Of a DNA stretch of 64,000 bases, positions 61,727-64,000 are shown piece by piece. A program made the position numbers and the translations under genes. Origin of the DNA: Mycolicibacterium fluoranthenivorans (GTDB taxonomy: Bacteria; Actinomycetota; Actinomycetes; Mycobacteriales; Mycobacteriaceae); NCBI RefSeq assembly GCF_011758805.1, contig NZ_JAANOW010000002.1, forward strand, positions 434,001-498,000. The letters run 5' to 3'. Below the pieces are notes generated by a model that had not been told where the DNA came from, made no database searches, and worked only from the letters and a program-made list of their open reading frames with translations. How positions within the stretch are numbered: the first letter of the stretch is position 1; each line of letters opens with the position of its first letter.

Positions 61727-62535
61727 CGCTCTCGCCGGTGGTGCGGTACCTCGTCCGATTCTTGGCGCTGGCCTACGTCACCGTCCTGGTGATCGTCCCG
61801 GTCGGGCTGATCCTGTGGCGCACCTTCGAGCCGGGGATCGGCACGTTCATCGCCTCGATCACGACCCCGGCCGCGATCTCCGCCCTGCAACTGTCGCTGT
61901 TGGTGGTGGCGATCGTGGTACCGCTCAACGTGCTGTTCGGGGTTCCCACCGCTCTCGTGTTGGCCCGCAACAGATTCCGGGGCAAGAGCGCGCTGCAGGC
62001 GGTGATCGATCTGCCTTTCGCGGTGTCACCGGTCGTGGTCGGCGTGGCCCTGATCCTGCTGTGGGGCAGTGCCGGTCTGCTCGGTTTCGTCGAGAACAAC
62101 CTCGGCTTCAAGATCATCTTCGGTCTGCCCGGGATCGTGCTCGCCAGCATCTTCGTCACCGTTCCGTTCGTCATCCGTGAGGTCGAACCGGTGCTGCACG
62201 AACTGGGTACCGACCAGGAAGAGGCGGCCTCCACCCTGGGCTCGCGGTGGTGGCAGACGTTCTGGCGGATCACGCTGCCGTCCATCCGGTGGGGTCTGAC
62301 CTACGGCATCGTGCTCACCATTGCGCGCACCCTCGGCGAGTTCGGCGCCGTCATCATGGTGTCGTCCAATCTGCCGGGGACCTCGCAGACCCTGACCCTG
62401 CTGGTGGCCGATCGGTACAGCCGCGGCCAGGAGTACGGCGCCTACGCGGTCTCGACACTGTTGATGACGGTCGCCGTCATCGTGCTCGTCGTTCAGGTGA
62501 TTCTCGACGCCCGGCGTGCCCGGGCGGCAAAATAG
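61723..62535 (+). CDS. cysW: Sulfate ABC transporter permease CysW
   Basis: A 270-residue permease with six helices; the EAA loop is [22 protein letters not shown] near 166 and the C-terminal [15 protein letters not shown] near 205 is typical of CysW. It partners CysT and the ATPase CysA. Its ATG overlaps the cysT stop; cysA follows after 17 bases. Confidence 0.94.
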   Translation: MTLSPVVRYLVRFLALAYVTVLVIVPVGLILWRTFEPGIGTFIASITTPAAISALQLSLLVVAIVVPLNVLFGVPTALVLARNRFRGKSALQAVIDLPFAVSPVVVGVALILLWGSAGLLGFVENNLGFKIIFGLPGIVLASIFVTVPFVIREVEPVLHELGTDQEEAASTLGSRWWQTFWRITLPSIRWGLTYGIVLTIARTLGEFGAVIMVSSNLPGTSQTLTLLVADRYSRGQEYGAYAVSTLLMTVAVIVLVVQVILDARRARAAK

Positions 62536-62552
62536 GGCCCCTAGGAGACACA

Positions 62553-63602
62553 GTGACCCCCAAAGAGACAACCAACGCCATCACCGTCAAGGGCGCCAAC
62601 AAGCGCTATGGCGACTTCGTGGCCCTCGACAACATCGATTTCGTCGTGCCGGAGGGGTCACTGACCGCTCTGCTGGGGCCCAGCGGATCGGGCAAGTCCA
62701 CCCTGCTGCGGGCGATCGCCGGTCTGGACGTTCCGGACAGCGGCGTCATCACCATCAAGGGCGAGGATGTCACCGGAGTCCCGCCGCAGCGGCGCGGTAT
62801 CGGCTTCGTCTTCCAGCACTACGCCGCGTTCAAACACCTCACGGTGCGGGACAACGTGGCGTTCGGCCTCAAGATCCGCAAGCGGCCGAAGGCCGAGATC
62901 AAGGACAAGGTCGACAACCTGCTGGAGGTGGTCGGTCTGGCCGGCTTCCAGACCCGCTACCCGAATCAGCTCTCCGGCGGTCAGCGCCAGCGGATGGCCC
63001 TGGCCCGCGCGCTCGCGGTGGATCCGCAGGTGCTGTTGCTCGACGAGCCCTTCGGAGCGCTGGACGCGAAGGTGCGTGAGGACCTGCGGGCCTGGTTGCG
63101 CCGGCTGCACGACGAGGTCCACGTCACCACGGTGCTCGTGACCCACGACCAGGCCGAGGCGCTGGATGTGGCCGACCGGATCGCCGTGCTCAACAAGGGC
63201 CGCATCGAGCAGGTCGGTTCGCCCACCGAGGTCTATGACGAACCGGCCAACGGGTTCGTGATGTCCTTCCTCGGCGCGGTGTCCTCGGTCAACGGTTCAC
63301 TGGTGCGCCCGCATGACATCCGGGTGGGCCGCAACCCGGAGCTGGCCATCGCCAGTGATGACCCGAATGTCGCCGCCACCGGGGTGATCCGGGCGGTCAT
63401 CGACCGGATCGTGGTGCTGGGCTTCGAGGTGCGTGTCGAGCTGACCAGCGCGACCGACAACACGCCGTTCACCGCGCAGATCACCCGTGGTGACGCGGAG
63501 GCGCTCGGCCTCAAGCACGGTGACACCGTGTACGTGCGGGCCACCCGCGTGCCGAATCTGGCGGGCGACACTCCACCGGCGCAAGCGCTGTCCAGCGTGT
63601 AG
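62553..63602 (+). CDS. cysA: Sulfate ABC transporter ATPase CysA
   Basis: A 349-residue ATPase: Walker [12 protein letters not shown] near residue 45, Q-loop FQHYAAF, signature [20 protein letters not shown] near 140, Walker [12 protein letters not shown] and H-loop His in [11 protein letters not shown]-terminal TOBE-like domain ([15 protein letters not shown] onwards) senses or stabilises the dimer. GTG start with TAGGAG upstream. The stop abuts the convergent chelatase-like gene with no gap. Confidence 0.95.
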   Translation: MTPKETTNAITVKGANKRYGDFVALDNIDFVVPEGSLTALLGPSGSGKSTLLRAIAGLDVPDSGVITIKGEDVTGVPPQRRGIGFVFQHYAAFKHLTVRDNVAFGLKIRKRPKAEIKDKVDNLLEVVGLAGFQTRYPNQLSGGQRQRMALARALAVDPQVLLLDEPFGALDAKVREDLRAWLRRLHDEVHVTTVLVTHDQAEALDVADRIAVLNKGRIEQVGSPTEVYDEPANGFVMSFLGAVSSVNGSLVRPHDIRVGRNPELAIASDDPNVAATGVIRAVIDRIVVLGFEVRVELTSATDNTPFTAQITRGDAEALGLKHGDTVYVRATRVPNLAGDTPPAQALSSV

Positions 63603-64000
63603 TCAGGCCGCGGCGCGGGTGCTGCAGACGGCGTCGAAGCGGTCCAGCACCGTGTCGGCGACCAGTCGGTGCGGCCCGAGCGGCGACGCCATCGGGATGC
63701 CCCGTGCGGCGGCGAATGCCGCCACCCGATCGGTGATCCGGCCGTGGGCCAAGAACCACGGTGCGATGACGAGCCGGGTGGCACCGCGAGCCCGCAGCCG
63801 GTCGGCGATCTCGGCCAGGTTCGGGTGCGGTCCGGCCGCGAACGCGGTGGCCGCCGTCCACCGGGTGTGGGCCACCAGCTGTTCGGCAACGGTCTCGGTG
63901 CGCGAATTCGCTTCGGCGCGTGAGGAACCCACTGCCGTGACCATGACCCCGACGCCGTCGAGCCGGGACACGCCGGCTTCGGCGATCCGCCGCCGGAGCA
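63603..64000 (-). CDS. Sirohydrochlorin chelatase-like (CbiX/SirB) protein, C-terminal part
   Basis: Runs off the right edge on the minus strand; 132 codons are visible. VMVTAVGSSRAEANSRTETVAEQL and TRLVIAPWFLAHGRITDRV show the CbiX-like fold with a His in the substrate pocket. In mycobacteria the homologue here (Rv2393) lies next to cysH and the sulfite reductase gene and is thought to insert iron into sirohydrochlorin to make siroheme for sulfite reductase. A GTG at 63971 is internal; the frame continues beyond the window. Confidence 0.8.
   Translation of the reverse strand, partial: LRRRIAEAGVSRLDGVGVMVTAVGSSRAEANSRTETVAEQLVAHTRWTAATAFAAGPHPNLAEIADRLRARGATRLVIAPWFLAHGRITDRVAAFAAARGIPMASPLGPHRLVADTVLDRFDAVCSTRAAA

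Overview
The window is high-GC actinobacterial DNA, and the gene order proA, MoxR-type ATPase, VWA protein, nadD, rsfS, gpgP, octT, degV ... comEA, comEC, holA, rpsT ... lepA, lppR ... subI, cysT, cysW, cysA is the conserved mycobacterial order (Rv2427c down to Rv2397c in M. tuberculosis, as I recall it). Large extra catabolic blocks, many FAD/P450/Rieske enzymes and a B12 import operon point to a fast-growing environmental Mycobacterium (Mycolicibacterium type), not a tubercle bacillus. Many genes start GTG, neighbouring genes overlap by ATGA/GTGA, and several starts lie 7-9 bases after a TANNNT box, as expected for leaderless mycobacterial mRNAs.

Layout: 1-7519 is backbone: rbsK (partial, minus), proA, AAA ATPase plus VWA protein, NAD synthesis (nadD), ribosome silencing (rsfS), methylglucose lipopolysaccharide synthesis (gpgP, octT) and degV. 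From 7531 to about 31700 an accessory block occupies the place where M. tuberculosis carries eis. It holds (a) a minus-strand trio (reductase-like, KstD-like flavoprotein, SDR); (b) a TetR gene, a secreted protein gene and a nine-gene coupled minus-strand catabolic operon (22513 down to 13601), tied together by two identical operator-like palindromes; (c) an NlpC/P60 endopeptidase and a serine hydrolase; (d) a PucR-type regulator divergent from a six-gene operon (DUF1330, Asp-nucleophile hydrolase, cupin dioxygenase, SDR, acetamidase, RidA).

Backbone resumes at 31806 (comEA, comEC, holA, rpsT, circularly permuted ATP-grasp, alpha-E, transglutaminase, RNase Z-like). A second accessory insert (40233-45723) holds an NCS1 permease, Rieske oxygenase, type III glutamine-synthetase-like ligase, creatininase-family amidohydrolase and TetR: uptake, oxidation, gamma-glutamylation and hydrolysis of an unknown N-compound. 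A CBS protein and a GNAT follow, then a cobalamin riboswitch driving two tandem BtuF-like lipoproteins, a BtuC-like permease and a BtuD-like ATPase.

From 51031 backbone returns: PemK-like protein, lepA, lppR, a quinone-reductase-like gene, a methyltransferase, GH15 trehalase, a flavoprotein, two tiny membrane proteins, then the sulfate importer subI-cysT-cysW-cysA preceded by a leaderless cysteine-rich upstream ORF that looks like a cysteine attenuator, and a partial sirohydrochlorin-chelatase-like gene. I saw no rRNA, tRNA, CRISPR array, insertion sequence or phage genes.
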